From Aliishimia sp965656085 (GTDB taxonomy: Bacteria > Pseudomonadota > Alphaproteobacteria > Rhodobacterales > Rhodobacteraceae): a stretch of DNA of 64,000 nucleotides. Shown piece after piece: positions 25,063-33,910 of this stretch. The first letter of the stretch is position 1; the number at the start of each line of letters is the position of its first letter. The translations under genes were made by a program, and so were the position numbers. The stretch covers positions 1-64,000 of the forward strand of contig CBFHJA010000009.1 of NCBI GenBank assembly GCA_965656085.1, given 5' to 3'. The notes under the pieces are model-generated. The model searched no databases. It was not told the origin of the DNA and worked only from the letters and a program-made list of their open reading frames with translations.

Positions 25063-26733
25063 TCAGCCCAAAAGGCGCGGCAGACGCAGCCCGTGTTCGC
25101 GCGCGCAGGCAACCGCGTCCTCATAGCCCGCATCGGCATGGCGCCACACGCCGCTGGCGGGATCGTTCCAGAGCACCCGTTCGAGCCGCTTTCCGGCCTC
25201 GGGCGTGCCATCGGCGCAGATCACAACACCCGCGTGCTGCGAAAAGCCCATGCCCACGCCGCCGCCATGGTGCAGCGACACCCATGTCGCTCCGGATGCG
25301 GTGTTGACCAGCGCATTCAGCAGCGGCCAGTCGGAGACCGCGTCGGAGCCATCCTTCATCGCCTCGGTCTCCCGGTTGGGGGATGCGACCGAGCCGCTGT
25401 CCAGATGATCGCGGCCAATCACCACGGGGGCCTTCAACTCGCCGGAGGCCACCATCTCGTTGAAGGCCAGCCCGGCGCGATGCCGGTCGCCCAGCCCGAT
25501 CCAGCAAATCCGTGCGGGCAGACCTTGGAAGGCAATCCGTGCGCGGGCCATGTCCAGCCAGTTGTGCAGATGTGCGTTCGCGGGGAACAGCTCCTTCATC
25601 TTCTGGTCGGTCTTGTAAATGTCCTCGGGATCGCCCGAGAGCGCGCACCAGCGGAACGGCCCGATGCCGCGGCAGAAAAGCGGGCGGATATAGGCGGGGA
25701 CAAAGCCGGGGAAGGCGAAGGCGTTTTCCAGCCCTTCGTCCAAGGCCACCTGACGGATATTGTTGCCGTAATCCAGAGTCGGCACGCCGGCGTTCCAGAA
25801 ATCCACCATCGCGGCGACATGGGTCTTCATGCTCGCCCGCGCGGCTTTTTCCACCGCCTTGGGATCGCTTTCACGCTTTGCGCGCCAGTCCGCCAAGCTC
25901 CAGCCCTGTGGCAAGTATCCGTTGATCGGGTCATGCGCGCTGGTCTGGTCGGTGACGATGTCGGGGCGCACGCCGCGCTTGACGAGTTCGGGAAACACAT
26001 CTGCCGCATTGCCCAGAAGCCCCACGGACTTGGCTTCGCCTGCCTTTGTCCAACGCGCGATCATCGCGAGCGCATCGTCCAGCGTGTCGGCCTTTTCGTC
26101 GAGGTAACGCGTGCGCAGGCGGAAGTCGATGCTCTCGGGGTTGCACTCGACCGCAAGGCAGCACGCGCCCGCCATCACGGCGGCCAACGGTTGCGCGCCG
26201 CCCATGCCGCCGAGCCCCCCGGTCAGGATCCACTTTCCGGTCAGATCGCCGTCATAATGCTGGCGGCCAGCTTCGGCGAAGGTCTCATAGGTGCCCTGCA
26301 CGATGCCCTGCGTGCCGATGTAAATCCACGACCCGGCGGTCATTTGACCATACATGGCCAGCCCGCGCTTATCGAGTTCGTTGAAATGGTCCCACGTCGC
26401 CCAATGCGGCACGAGGTTGGAATTGGCAATCAGCACGCGCGGCGCATCGGCATGCGTCTTGATGATGGCGATCGGCTTGCCCGACTGGACGATCAGTGTT
26501 TCGTCCGCCTCAAGGTCTTTGAGACTGGCGACAATGCTGTCGAAGTCTTCCCACGTGCGGGCCGCGCGGCCAATGCCGCCATAGACCACGAGTTCGTGCG
26601 GGTTCTCGGCCACATCGGGATGCAGGTTGTTCATCAGCATCCGCAGCGGCGCCTCGGTCTGCCAGCTCTTGGCGTTCAATTCGGGACCGGTCGGCGGATA
26701 GACATCGCGGGTGTTCTTGCGGGGGTCGCTCAT
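25063..26733 (-). CDS. hutU: Urocanate hydratase
   Basis: 556 residues from the ATG at 26733. Urocanase signatures: N-terminal TEAPLRMLMNNLHPDVAENP, LVVYGGIGRAARTW, GSWIYIGTQGIVQGTYET, TGGLGGMGGAQPLA (NAD-binding) and the catalytic-loop region YIRPLFCRGIGPFRW. It converts urocanate to imidazolone propionate with tightly bound NAD+. It is the last gene of the hutI-hutH-hutG-hutU operon; its start overlaps the hutG stop (ATGA). Confidence 0.97.
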   Translation of the reverse strand: MSDPRKNTRDVYPPTGPELNAKSWQTEAPLRMLMNNLHPDVAENPHELVVYGGIGRAARTWEDFDSIVASLKDLEADETLIVQSGKPIAIIKTHADAPRVLIANSNLVPHWATWDHFNELDKRGLAMYGQMTAGSWIYIGTQGIVQGTYETFAEAGRQHYDGDLTGKWILTGGLGGMGGAQPLAAVMAGACCLAVECNPESIDFRLRTRYLDEKADTLDDALAMIARWTKAGEAKSVGLLGNAADVFPELVKRGVRPDIVTDQTSAHDPINGYLPQGWSLADWRAKRESDPKAVEKAARASMKTHVAAMVDFWNAGVPTLDYGNNIRQVALDEGLENAFAFPGFVPAYIRPLFCRGIGPFRWCALSGDPEDIYKTDQKMKELFPANAHLHNWLDMARARIAFQGLPARICWIGLGDRHRAGLAFNEMVASGELKAPVVIGRDHLDSGSVASPNRETEAMKDGSDAVSDWPLLNALVNTASGATWVSLHHGGGVGMGFSQHAGVVICADGTPEAGKRLERVLWNDPASGVWRHADAGYEDAVACAREHGLRLPRLLG

Positions 26734-27521
26734 GTGGGCCTCCAAATCGACAGGGTTTCGAGAATCGTCTTGAGATGCGCGCGCAGCCTGTCGGCGCGGG
26801 TCTCGTCATAGGTCCAGGGCGGCGCCTCGGACGACAGGTAGGTGGACTGGGCCAGTTCCATCTGGATCGCGTGCACGCCATCGGCGGGGCGTCCGTAATG
26901 CCGCGTGGTCCAGCCCCCCTTGAAGCGCCCGTTGAGCACGCAGCTATAGCCATCGGCGGCCTTGCAGATCTGCAAAACGTCCCTCTCGATCCGCGCATCG
27001 CAGGTCGTGCCCAGATTTGTTCCGATGTTGAAATCCGGCAGGGTGCCCTCGAACAGGAACGGGATATTCGACCGGATCGAATGGCAGTCGTAGAGGACCG
27101 CGAAACCGTGGATCGCCTTGACCCGCGCCACTTCCGCCGCGAGCGCGGCATGATAGGGCGCGTGATAGACCTGACCGCGCCGTTCTCTTTCGGCGGCGTC
27201 AGGGCCCTGCCCGCCGCGATAGATCGGCACCCCGTCGAAATCGGTCAGTGGGCACAGCCCCGTGGTGTTCTGGCCGGGATAAAGGCTTTCGCCGGTGGGG
27301 TCGCGGTTCACGTCGATCACATAGCGATGCACCGTCGTGCGCACCGTCGTCGCACCCGCGACCAAGCCGTCATAGAGCCGGTCAATGTGCCAATCAGTGT
27401 CGGCCCGTGCGCGCCCGGTTTCGTTGAGCCGCGCAAGGCAGTCGTCGGGCATCTCTGTGCCAGTATGCGGCAGGCCCAGCACCAAGGGGCTGTCGCCGCG
27501 GGCGATTTCGAGCACGCTCAC
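26730..27521 (-). CDS. hutG: N-formylglutamate deformylase
   Basis: 263 residues from a GTG at 27521 overlapping the hutH stop (GTGA). Family motifs LVLGLPHTGTEMPDD, DTDWHIDRLY, YVIDVNRDPTG and YDCHSIRS are present. It hydrolyses N-formyl-L-glutamate to glutamate and formate, the last step of the deiminase-type histidine route. This agrees with hutF in the same locus. A formate dehydrogenase alpha gene lies about 6 kb away and could use the product, but that link is only positional. Confidence 0.94.
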   Translation of the reverse strand: MSVLEIARGDSPLVLGLPHTGTEMPDDCLARLNETGRARADTDWHIDRLYDGLVAGATTVRTTVHRYVIDVNRDPTGESLYPGQNTTGLCPLTDFDGVPIYRGGQGPDAAERERRGQVYHAPYHAALAAEVARVKAIHGFAVLYDCHSIRSNIPFLFEGTLPDFNIGTNLGTTCDARIERDVLQICKAADGYSCVLNGRFKGGWTTRHYGRPADGVHAIQMELAQSTYLSSEAPPWTYDETRADRLRAHLKTILETLSIWRPT

Positions 27522-29044
27522 AGCGACACCTCCAGACCAGCGGCCTGCGCGAGCGCGTCCTCGGTCACGCAGGTCGCGGCGCGTTGGATGTCCGGCGCGA
27601 GATAGCGGTCCTGCTGAAGGCGCGGCACCACGGCGCGCAGGCGGGTCATCACCGATTGCAATCGCGAGGAGGTCTTCAGCGGTGCGCGCTGTTCGATGCC
27701 TTGGCCGGCGCACATCGCCTCCACGCCCAGAATGACGGCGAGATTCGCGGTCATCCGCGCCAGCCGCCGCGCGCCATGGGCGGCCATGGACACGTGGTCC
27801 TCCTGATTGGCGGAGGTGGGCGTGCTGTCCGTGGAACAGGGATTGGCGAGATGCTTGTTCTCGCTCATCAGCGCAGCGGTGGTCACTTCGGCGATCATCA
27901 GGCCGGAATTCAGGCCCGGTTCCGGCGTCAGAAAAGGCGGCAGGTCGAAGGACAGGGTTGGATCGACCATCAGCGCCACGCGGCGTTGCGCAATCGCGCC
28001 GATCTCGGCCACAGCCAGCGCGATCTGGTCTGCCGCAAAGGCCACCGGTTCGGCGTGGAAATTGCCGCCAGACAGGATCTCACCCGTCCCGGCGATCACA
28101 AGCGGGTTGTCGGTCACCGCGTTGGCCTCGATTTCGAGCGTCCGCCCGGCAAAGCGCAGCAGATCAAGGGCGGCCCCCGTGACCTGCGGCTGGCAGCGGA
28201 TGCAATAGGGGTCCTGAACGCGGCTGTCGCCGTCGCGGTGGCTCTCGCGGATTTCGCTGCCATCGAGAAGTTGCGCCATCGCGGTTGCCACGTCGATCTG
28301 CCCCTGATGTCCGCGCAGGGCGTGGATCGCCGGGTGGAGCGGGGCCGTCGATCCCATGATTGCATCGGTCGACAGCGCGGAGGTCACAATCGCCGCCCGC
28401 GCAGCGCGCCATGCCTCGAACAGGCCAGTGAGCGCACAGGCGGTGGAGAATTGCGTGCCGTTGATCAGGGCCAGCCCTTCCTTCGGGCCCAGCACGACCG
28501 GGCTCAGCCCGGCTGCCGCCAGCGCAGCGCTTCCGGGCATTGCCGCGCCCCTATAGGTCGCCTCGCCCTCACCGATCATCACCGCAGTCATATGCGCGAG
28601 CGGGGCCAGATCGCCCGACGCCCCGACTGACCCCTGCACCGGGATCACGGGCAGAACGCCACGCTCCAGCATCGTTTCGAGCAGCGCGCAGATATCCCAG
28701 CGGACGCCCGACGCGCCGCGCCCCAGCGACAACAGCTTGAGCGCCATCATCAACCGCACGGTGGCCCCGTCCAGCGCCGCGCCCACGCCGCAGCAATGCG
28801 ACAGGATCAGGTTGCGCTGCAGGGTTTCGGTGTCCTGCGGCGCGATCCGGACAGAGGCCAGCTTGCCGAAGCCGGTATTGACGCCATAGACCGGCGCATC
28901 GCCGCCCGCCGCGGCGTGAATGACCGCCGCCGAAGTCTCGACCGCCGCCCGCGCCGACGGGTCAAGTCGCACGGGTGCATCGGAGCGCCAGACCGCCTCG
29001 ATCTGGGCAAGCGTGGCAGTGCCGGGCGTCAGGATGTGGCTCAT
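27518..29044 (-). CDS. hutH: Histidine ammonia-lyase
   Basis: 508 residues. The MIO prosthetic-group motif is GSVGASGDLAPL, with Ala-Ser-Gly at 142-144. Also present are YGVNTGFGKLA (catalytic Tyr region near 53), LINGTQFSTA and the DPYCIRCQPQVTGA segment with QEDHVSMAAHGARR. It deaminates histidine to urocanate. The start overlaps the hutI stop and the stop overlaps the hutG start, so the operon is tightly coupled. Confidence 0.97.
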   Translation of the reverse strand: MSHILTPGTATLAQIEAVWRSDAPVRLDPSARAAVETSAAVIHAAAGGDAPVYGVNTGFGKLASVRIAPQDTETLQRNLILSHCCGVGAALDGATVRLMMALKLLSLGRGASGVRWDICALLETMLERGVLPVIPVQGSVGASGDLAPLAHMTAVMIGEGEATYRGAAMPGSAALAAAGLSPVVLGPKEGLALINGTQFSTACALTGLFEAWRAARAAIVTSALSTDAIMGSTAPLHPAIHALRGHQGQIDVATAMAQLLDGSEIRESHRDGDSRVQDPYCIRCQPQVTGAALDLLRFAGRTLEIEANAVTDNPLVIAGTGEILSGGNFHAEPVAFAADQIALAVAEIGAIAQRRVALMVDPTLSFDLPPFLTPEPGLNSGLMIAEVTTAALMSENKHLANPCSTDSTPTSANQEDHVSMAAHGARRLARMTANLAVILGVEAMCAGQGIEQRAPLKTSSRLQSVMTRLRAVVPRLQQDRYLAPDIQRAATCVTEDALAQAAGLEVSL

Positions 29045-30243
29045 GCTGTGGCACCGAAATACCGCCTATGAAGCGGGTTGATGCCAATGCCATAGGACAG
29101 CTCGGCAGGATCAGAGACAGTCCAGACAGCGATGTCGGCGCGCAACCCTGCCGCGATCACGCCGCGATCCGTCAGGCCCAAGGCGCGGGCCGCGTTGCGC
29201 GTGGTGCCCGCCAGCGCTTCCGCGGGGGTCATGCGGAACAAGGTGCACGCCATGTTCATCGCAAGAAGCAGGGACCCCAGCGGCGACGAACCAGGGTTCC
29301 AGTCTGTGCCCACGGCCATGGGCACGCCAAGGTCGCGAAAGGCCTGGACCGGCGGGAGCCGGGTTTCGTGGAGGGTGTAGAACGCACCCGGCAGCAGCAC
29401 CGCGACGCTCCCCGCCCGGGCAAGCGCGGCGGCATCGGTTGCCGTGGCATATTCCACGTGGTCTGCCGACAGTGCCCCACATTCGGCCGCCAGCGCCGTG
29501 CCGCCGAGATGGCTGAGCTGTTCGGCATGCAGTTTGACCGGCAGGCCCAGACTGCGCGCCGTGTCGAACACCCGCCGCATCTGGGCGGTGTCGAAGGCGA
29601 TCCCTTCGCAAAACCCGTCCACCGCATCGACCAGCCCCTCGGCGTGGGCGGCCTCAAGCGTGGGCAGGCAGACATCGTCGATATAGCGGTCGGCATCGGA
29701 CCCCGCAGGCACCGCATGGGCTCCCAGAAAGCTGGTCACCACACGGATCGGGCGCGCGTGTCCGAGCGCGCGGGCGACGCGCAGCATCTTGAGCTCGGTC
29801 TCTGTATCGAGGCCGTAGCCCGATTTGATCTCCACGGTCCCGACGCCTTGCGCGATCAGCGCATCCACGCGGGGCAGAGCACTGGCCAGCAGGTCGCTGT
29901 CGCTCGCGCCGCGCGTGGCCGCGACGGTCGAGACAATCCCGCCCCCGGCCCGCGCGATCTCTTCGTAACTGGCGCCGGTCAGCCGCATCTCGAATTCGCG
30001 CGCGCGGTTGCCGCCGTGAACGATGTGGGTGTGACAGTCGATGAGCGCGGGGGTGATCAAGCGGCCTGCATGATCGTGACGCTCGAGCCCGCTATAGTCG
30101 GACGGCAGATCGGCAGCGGGTCCAACCCAGGCGATCGTGTCGCCGTCAAGCACGATGGCCGCGTCTTCCAGCAGACCATAGCCCTTGGCCTCTTCCGCCA
30201 AGGTGGCGACCCGTGCTCCGGAAATGACACAGCGCGGAGGCAT
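29041..30243 (-). CDS. hutI: Imidazolonepropionase
   Basis: 400 residues from the ATG at 30243 (MPPRCVISGARV). Amidohydrolase fold with metal-binding DCHTHIVHGG, GYGLDTETELKMLR, the LHAEQLSHLGG His and TDWNPGSSP near the C-terminus. It hydrolyses imidazolone propionate to formiminoglutamate. It is the first gene of the minus-strand hut operon; a palindrome centred about 43 bases upstream is the likely HutC operator shared with hutF. Confidence 0.96.
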   Translation of the reverse strand: MPPRCVISGARVATLAEEAKGYGLLEDAAIVLDGDTIAWVGPAADLPSDYSGLERHDHAGRLITPALIDCHTHIVHGGNRAREFEMRLTGASYEEIARAGGGIVSTVAATRGASDSDLLASALPRVDALIAQGVGTVEIKSGYGLDTETELKMLRVARALGHARPIRVVTSFLGAHAVPAGSDADRYIDDVCLPTLEAAHAEGLVDAVDGFCEGIAFDTAQMRRVFDTARSLGLPVKLHAEQLSHLGGTALAAECGALSADHVEYATATDAAALARAGSVAVLLPGAFYTLHETRLPPVQAFRDLGVPMAVGTDWNPGSSPLGSLLLAMNMACTLFRMTPAEALAGTTRNAARALGLTDRGVIAAGLRADIAVWTVSDPAELSYGIGINPLHRRYFGATA

Positions 30244-30278
30244 TTGTGGTCCTTGCAATAAATCCCAGTTAAAATTAA

Positions 30279-30292
30279 TATGTTCATACATA
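30279..30292. promoter_or_regulatory. Candidate HutC operator between hutI and hutF
   Basis: TATGT-TCAT-ACATA is an interrupted palindrome in a short A/T-rich stretch between the divergent hutI and hutF genes. GntR/HutC regulators bind such sites, and a hutC gene lies at the end of the hutF unit. The palindrome covers the upstream ATG of hutF (30280), which argues for the later GTG start. Confidence 0.55.
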
Positions 30293-30315
30293 AAAATGTC
30301 AATGGAAGTCTCGAC

Positions 30316-31683
30316 GTGCAGATCATCCATGCGAAACAGTGCCTTACCCCGTCCGGATGGCAATCTGACCGCGAGGTCGCGATCCGTGCGAACGGCCGAA
30401 TCGCGCATGTGGGTCCCTTCTCGCAATCGCCAACCCACCGGGCGCCGCTCTTGCTGCCAGCGCCGCAAAATCTGCACAGCCATGCGTTCCAAAGGGCGAT
30501 GGCGGGACTCACCGAAGCAAAGGGTCCCGACCCGCGCGACAGTTTCTGGAGCTGGCGACGGCTCATGTACAGGTTTCTCGACCAACTGACGCCCGACGAT
30601 GCCGAAGCCATCGCGGCCCTTGTCTTCATGGAAATGCTGGAGGCCGGCTATGGCGCGGTTGCCGAATTTCACTACCTGCATCACGACATCGGCGGCGTGC
30701 CCTATGACAACCTTGCGGAAATGTCGGAGCGGATCGTGGCCGCGTCGGACACAACCGGGATCGGCCTCACCCTGTTGCCGGTCTACTATCAGTTCGGCGG
30801 GTGTGACCGGCGCGCGCTGAACGGCGGTCAGCGGCGGTTCGGCAATGACCCCGGCCGCTTCCTGCGCCTGCAAGCGGATGCCGCAGCCGCCCTATCCGCC
30901 GGTTCTGAGGACACCGTCATCGGCGTTGCGCCGCATTCCCTGCGCGCGGTCGATCCGGCGGGTCTGGAGGCAGTTCTCGGAGCGTGTGCAACCGGTCCCG
31001 TTCACATGCACCTCGCCGAACAGGTGGCCGAAGTCGACGAGGTGCTGGCCCATCTTGGCGCGCGGCCCACGCAATGGCTGCTCGACACGCACGCCATTGA
31101 TGCCCGGTGGTGCCTGATCCATTGCACACAGATGACCGAAGCCGAGACGGTAGCGCTTGCGCATACCGGAGCCGTCGCCGGACTCTGCCCGATCACTGAA
31201 GCAAACCTCGGTGACGGGATCTTCAATGGCACGACCTATCTGGACGCCGGCGGCACGGTCGGTTTCGGGTCCGACTCCAACATCCACATCTCGCTCTTTG
31301 CCGAATTGAAGACGCTGGAATATTCGCAGCGCCTTCGGGACAGGTCACGGGCCGCTCTGGCAACGCAGAACCGATCAACCGGTCGCCTGTTGTTCGACGC
31401 CGCCGCGACAGGCGGCGCGCGCGCGGGTGGCCGCGACAGTGGCCGGATCGCGGTCGGGGCCCTTGCGGACCTGATGGCTCTGGACGACGACAACGAATGG
31501 CTCTGCAACCGGCGCGGCGACGCGGCGCTCGACACTCTGGTCTTCGCTGGTGGCGGTGGGGCCTGCATCCGTGACGTCTGGAGCGCGGGGCGCCATGTCG
31601 TCAGAGATGGTCGCCATTTCCGACGTGAGGCGATCGTTCAAAGATACAAGCAGACAATGACCCGGTTGGAGACCGAGATTTGA
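30316..31683 (+). CDS. hutF: Formimidoylglutamate deiminase
   Basis: 455 residues from a GTG at 30316, chosen because GGAAG lies 7 bases upstream and the earlier in-frame ATG (30280) falls in the operator palindrome. Amidohydrolase with QNLHSHAFQRAMAG, FHYLHH, PHSLRAV, HMHLAEQ and the C-terminal GFGSDSNIHIS metal/active-site segments. It removes ammonia from formiminoglutamate to give formylglutamate, the substrate of HutG. Together the locus encodes the five-step histidine pathway. Its stop overlaps the hutC start. Confidence 0.94.
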   Translation: MQIIHAKQCLTPSGWQSDREVAIRANGRIAHVGPFSQSPTHRAPLLLPAPQNLHSHAFQRAMAGLTEAKGPDPRDSFWSWRRLMYRFLDQLTPDDAEAIAALVFMEMLEAGYGAVAEFHYLHHDIGGVPYDNLAEMSERIVAASDTTGIGLTLLPVYYQFGGCDRRALNGGQRRFGNDPGRFLRLQADAAAALSAGSEDTVIGVAPHSLRAVDPAGLEAVLGACATGPVHMHLAEQVAEVDEVLAHLGARPTQWLLDTHAIDARWCLIHCTQMTEAETVALAHTGAVAGLCPITEANLGDGIFNGTTYLDAGGTVGFGSDSNIHISLFAELKTLEYSQRLRDRSRAALATQNRSTGRLLFDAAATGGARAGGRDSGRIAVGALADLMALDDDNEWLCNRRGDAALDTLVFAGGGGACIRDVWSAGRHVVRDGRHFRREAIVQRYKQTMTRLETEI

Positions 31684-32381
31684 CCTTGGACACACGCCTG
31701 TCCTGGACGGATGTTCGTGACGAGATCCGCGCGCGGATCCTCAACAGGACCTATGCGCCGGGTGACAAGCTTCCCCGCGACGAGGACATCGCGGCCGAAC
31801 TCGGCTGCGCCCGCACAACCGTGCATCGCGCCATGCAGGACCTGTCGATGGCCGGGCTGGTCGCGCGCAAGCGCAAAGGCGGCACGCATGTCCTGACCGA
31901 TCCGGTCACCCGCGCCACCTTCGACATTCCGATCACCCGGCGCGAGGTGGAGCAGCGCGGTGCCAAGTACAACTACCAGCTCATCAGCCGCGATCTCGAA
32001 GAGACACCCATTGCGATCATGGCCTGTTTCGGCATCCAGCAGCCTGTTCGGATGCTGCATGTGAAGGCATTGCATCTTGCCGACACCCGCCCCTTCATTC
32101 TTGAAGACCGATGGATCGACACGCAGTCGACCCCGGAGATCCTGACCGTCGATCTGACACGGGAAAGTGCAAATGAATGGCTGGTGCGTCACAAGCCCTA
32201 TAGCCGCCTCGACGTTCGGTTTTCGGCGATAAATGCCGAAGGCGAGACCGCAAAGTACCTCGCCACACCGGTTGGAAGCGCCTTGTTCGTCATTGAGCGG
32301 ACCACATGGATCGGCCCGGCGCCGATTACGACCGTGCAGGCTGTGGCCGCCCCGGGCTATCAGCTTTCGGCTCGGAACTGA
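31680..32381 (+). CDS. hutC: HutC-type GntR family histidine-utilisation repressor
   Basis: 233 residues from a TTG at 31680 overlapping the hutF stop (TTGA). N-terminal winged helix (TWTDVRDEI-like start; PGDKLPRDEDIAAELGCARTTVHRAMQDL, KRKGGTHV) and a C-terminal UTRA effector domain (ILEDRWIDTQSTPE, FVIERTTWIG). HutC proteins repress hut genes until urocanate binds. It is the last gene of the hutF unit, followed by a hairpin. Confidence 0.92.
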   Translation: MTLDTRLSWTDVRDEIRARILNRTYAPGDKLPRDEDIAAELGCARTTVHRAMQDLSMAGLVARKRKGGTHVLTDPVTRATFDIPITRREVEQRGAKYNYQLISRDLEETPIAIMACFGIQQPVRMLHVKALHLADTRPFILEDRWIDTQSTPEILTVDLTRESANEWLVRHKPYSRLDVRFSAINAEGETAKYLATPVGSALFVIERTTWIGPAPITTVQAVAAPGYQLSARN

Positions 32382-32421
32382 TCCATCTGGCCGCGCGAAT
32401 ATGCGGTCTCCCGGGGCACGC

Positions 32422-32440
32422 AAGGGGCGCAAGGCCCCTT
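32422..32440 (+). terminator. Hairpin after hutC
   Basis: AAGGGGC (32422-32428), 5-nt loop, GCCCCTT (32434-32440), about 40 bases after the hutC stop. There is no T-run beyond two T residues. Confidence 0.4.
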
Positions 32441-32476
32441 CAGAAGATGAAATCGCCCGGGTCGAGTCGGGTTTTG

Positions 32477-33821
32477 TCATGTCGTCGATGCGCAAGAGGC
32501 CGCCGAGTCATCCGCGCGCAGCTCGTCATCGCCGAACGTGCCGTCGATGAGGTTTTCGATGCTGACGAAACCGTCGACGCCTTGCCTGCCGAGCACATCG
32601 GCGGAGCGTGTCAGGAACACCGCAACGCGCCCGCCCACACCGGCATAAGAGACCGTATCAATCCCCGCATCGCCGTTCAACTCTTTGCCAATGACGATGT
32701 CATCCCCTACGAGGGTGTCGTCATCGGCGATGATCAAATCGTCCGCGTTGATATTCTCCGGATCGCCATTCACCGGATCGAGCAAATCCTCGCCAAAGAC
32801 CTCGTCTTCCAGCTTGGCGAGCGCTTCGGTGATTGGATTGATCTTTTTTTCGTCCAGCGTGTCGATCAGCCCGTCGGCCGGACTGCTGAAAGCGTCGAAA
32901 ATGTCGAGCCCGAGATCGTTCAGGATATCGGTGAACAGATCGTCGATACCGAACGCGTTGATGAAGGGATTGACCACCGCGCCGACGGTAATGTTGTAGA
33001 TGAACTGGAGCGCATCAAGCACCCACTCGACAGGCCTCAGCTCGTCCTGCAACCCGTCCAACAGTTCGCTGAGAAAGTCGAGACTGCCGATAATCGATTT
33101 TACACCGTTCAAGGCGTCTAGAGCATGTCGCTGAAGAGTGGTATGCAGTTTTCAGCTCTCCGACATTCGAAATCAATAAGTTAGAGGGGATCTCGTGACT
33201 GCGAATGAACGCGACACGCTCTAGAATGGCCCGGCCCGGCGCCAAGATCCCATCCTGCGCCGCCGCGATATCATGCCGTGCGGCCTGCAGGCGGTCGATT
33301 ATCTCGATGATCGGCGCGTATCCCTGATTGATGCCAACCACCGCGTCATTCGCCGCTTTGATCGCAGGCAGGAACTCTACAGGCACGTCGAACTCGTCCT
33401 GAAACTCGACAAAGGCGACGGTATCCGCGAGCCCGGCCTCAACGGAGCCCAATTCCTGCAAGATGGCGTCGATCACCACCAATTCCGCCGTCAACACGCC
33501 CTTTTCGAACGAGATCAAATTGATGATCCGGGTGTACGCGCTGTCAGGGTGCTGCGCGCCATCGGCGGCTTCAGCGATATCCTCGGTGCGTTCTTTCAAC
33601 TGTTCGATGACTGTCTTGAGGGTGTTTGTCACCGAGCCCACAGGCCCGCTGAGCTTGGACACGAGCTTGAGCGCGGTTTCAAGACCGTCGGCAATCGACT
33701 CGCGCAAGTTTGCGTTGGCTCCGATCTCCCTGAGCGCTCTTTCCGCGAAATCGAGAGCTGTAGTCGCGTTTCTGCAGGGGGCGGGCTGTTCCTTATCGGA
33801 AACCTCCGCGCGCGCCAGTGA
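32477..33821 (-). pseudogene. RTX-like protein remnant split by a MITE-type insertion
   Basis: Two minus-strand reading segments (33821 to about 33225, and 33118 to 32477) join in frame if the insertion at 33117-33225 is removed, leaving one CTAG (...R-A-I-L-D-A-L-N-G-V-K...). The product is rich in long acidic helices. It ends in an RTX-like stretch (NGDAGIDTVSYAGVGGRVAV, GFVSIENLIDGTFGDDEL), resembling the GxxGxDTxSYA/NIENL repeats of hemolysin-type calcium-binding proteins, but without a repeat array or secretion tail. No ATG lies near the 5' end. The gene looks truncated at both ends as well as interrupted. Confidence 0.75.
33117..33225. mobile_element. MITE-like insertion with CTAG ends
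   Basis: Terminal inverted repeats of 15 bases, TCTAGAGCATGTCGC (33117-33131) and GCGACACGCTCTAGA (33211-33225), match at 14 of 15 positions. There is no coding capacity. CTAG at both ends (33118-33121 and 33221-33224) fits insertion into a CTAG target, as for IS630-type elements. Removing the 103 bases between them restores the host reading frame. The internal 15-mer ATGCAGTTTTCAGCT recurs at 54644-54658. Confidence 0.8.
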
Positions 33822-33910
33822 CGCTTATCTGAACGCAGGTGTCGGGATTGTGGGTTTGGTGCGGCGCATGCGGCGGTATTCTCTGCGGCGAGACAAGGGA
33901 GGCATGTGCA

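Noticed and set aside
24940..26811. A 623-codon plus-strand open frame opposite hutU
   Set aside because: It has no family match and mirrors the hutU codon pattern. GC-rich third positions leave long antisense frames open, and hutU is unmistakable.
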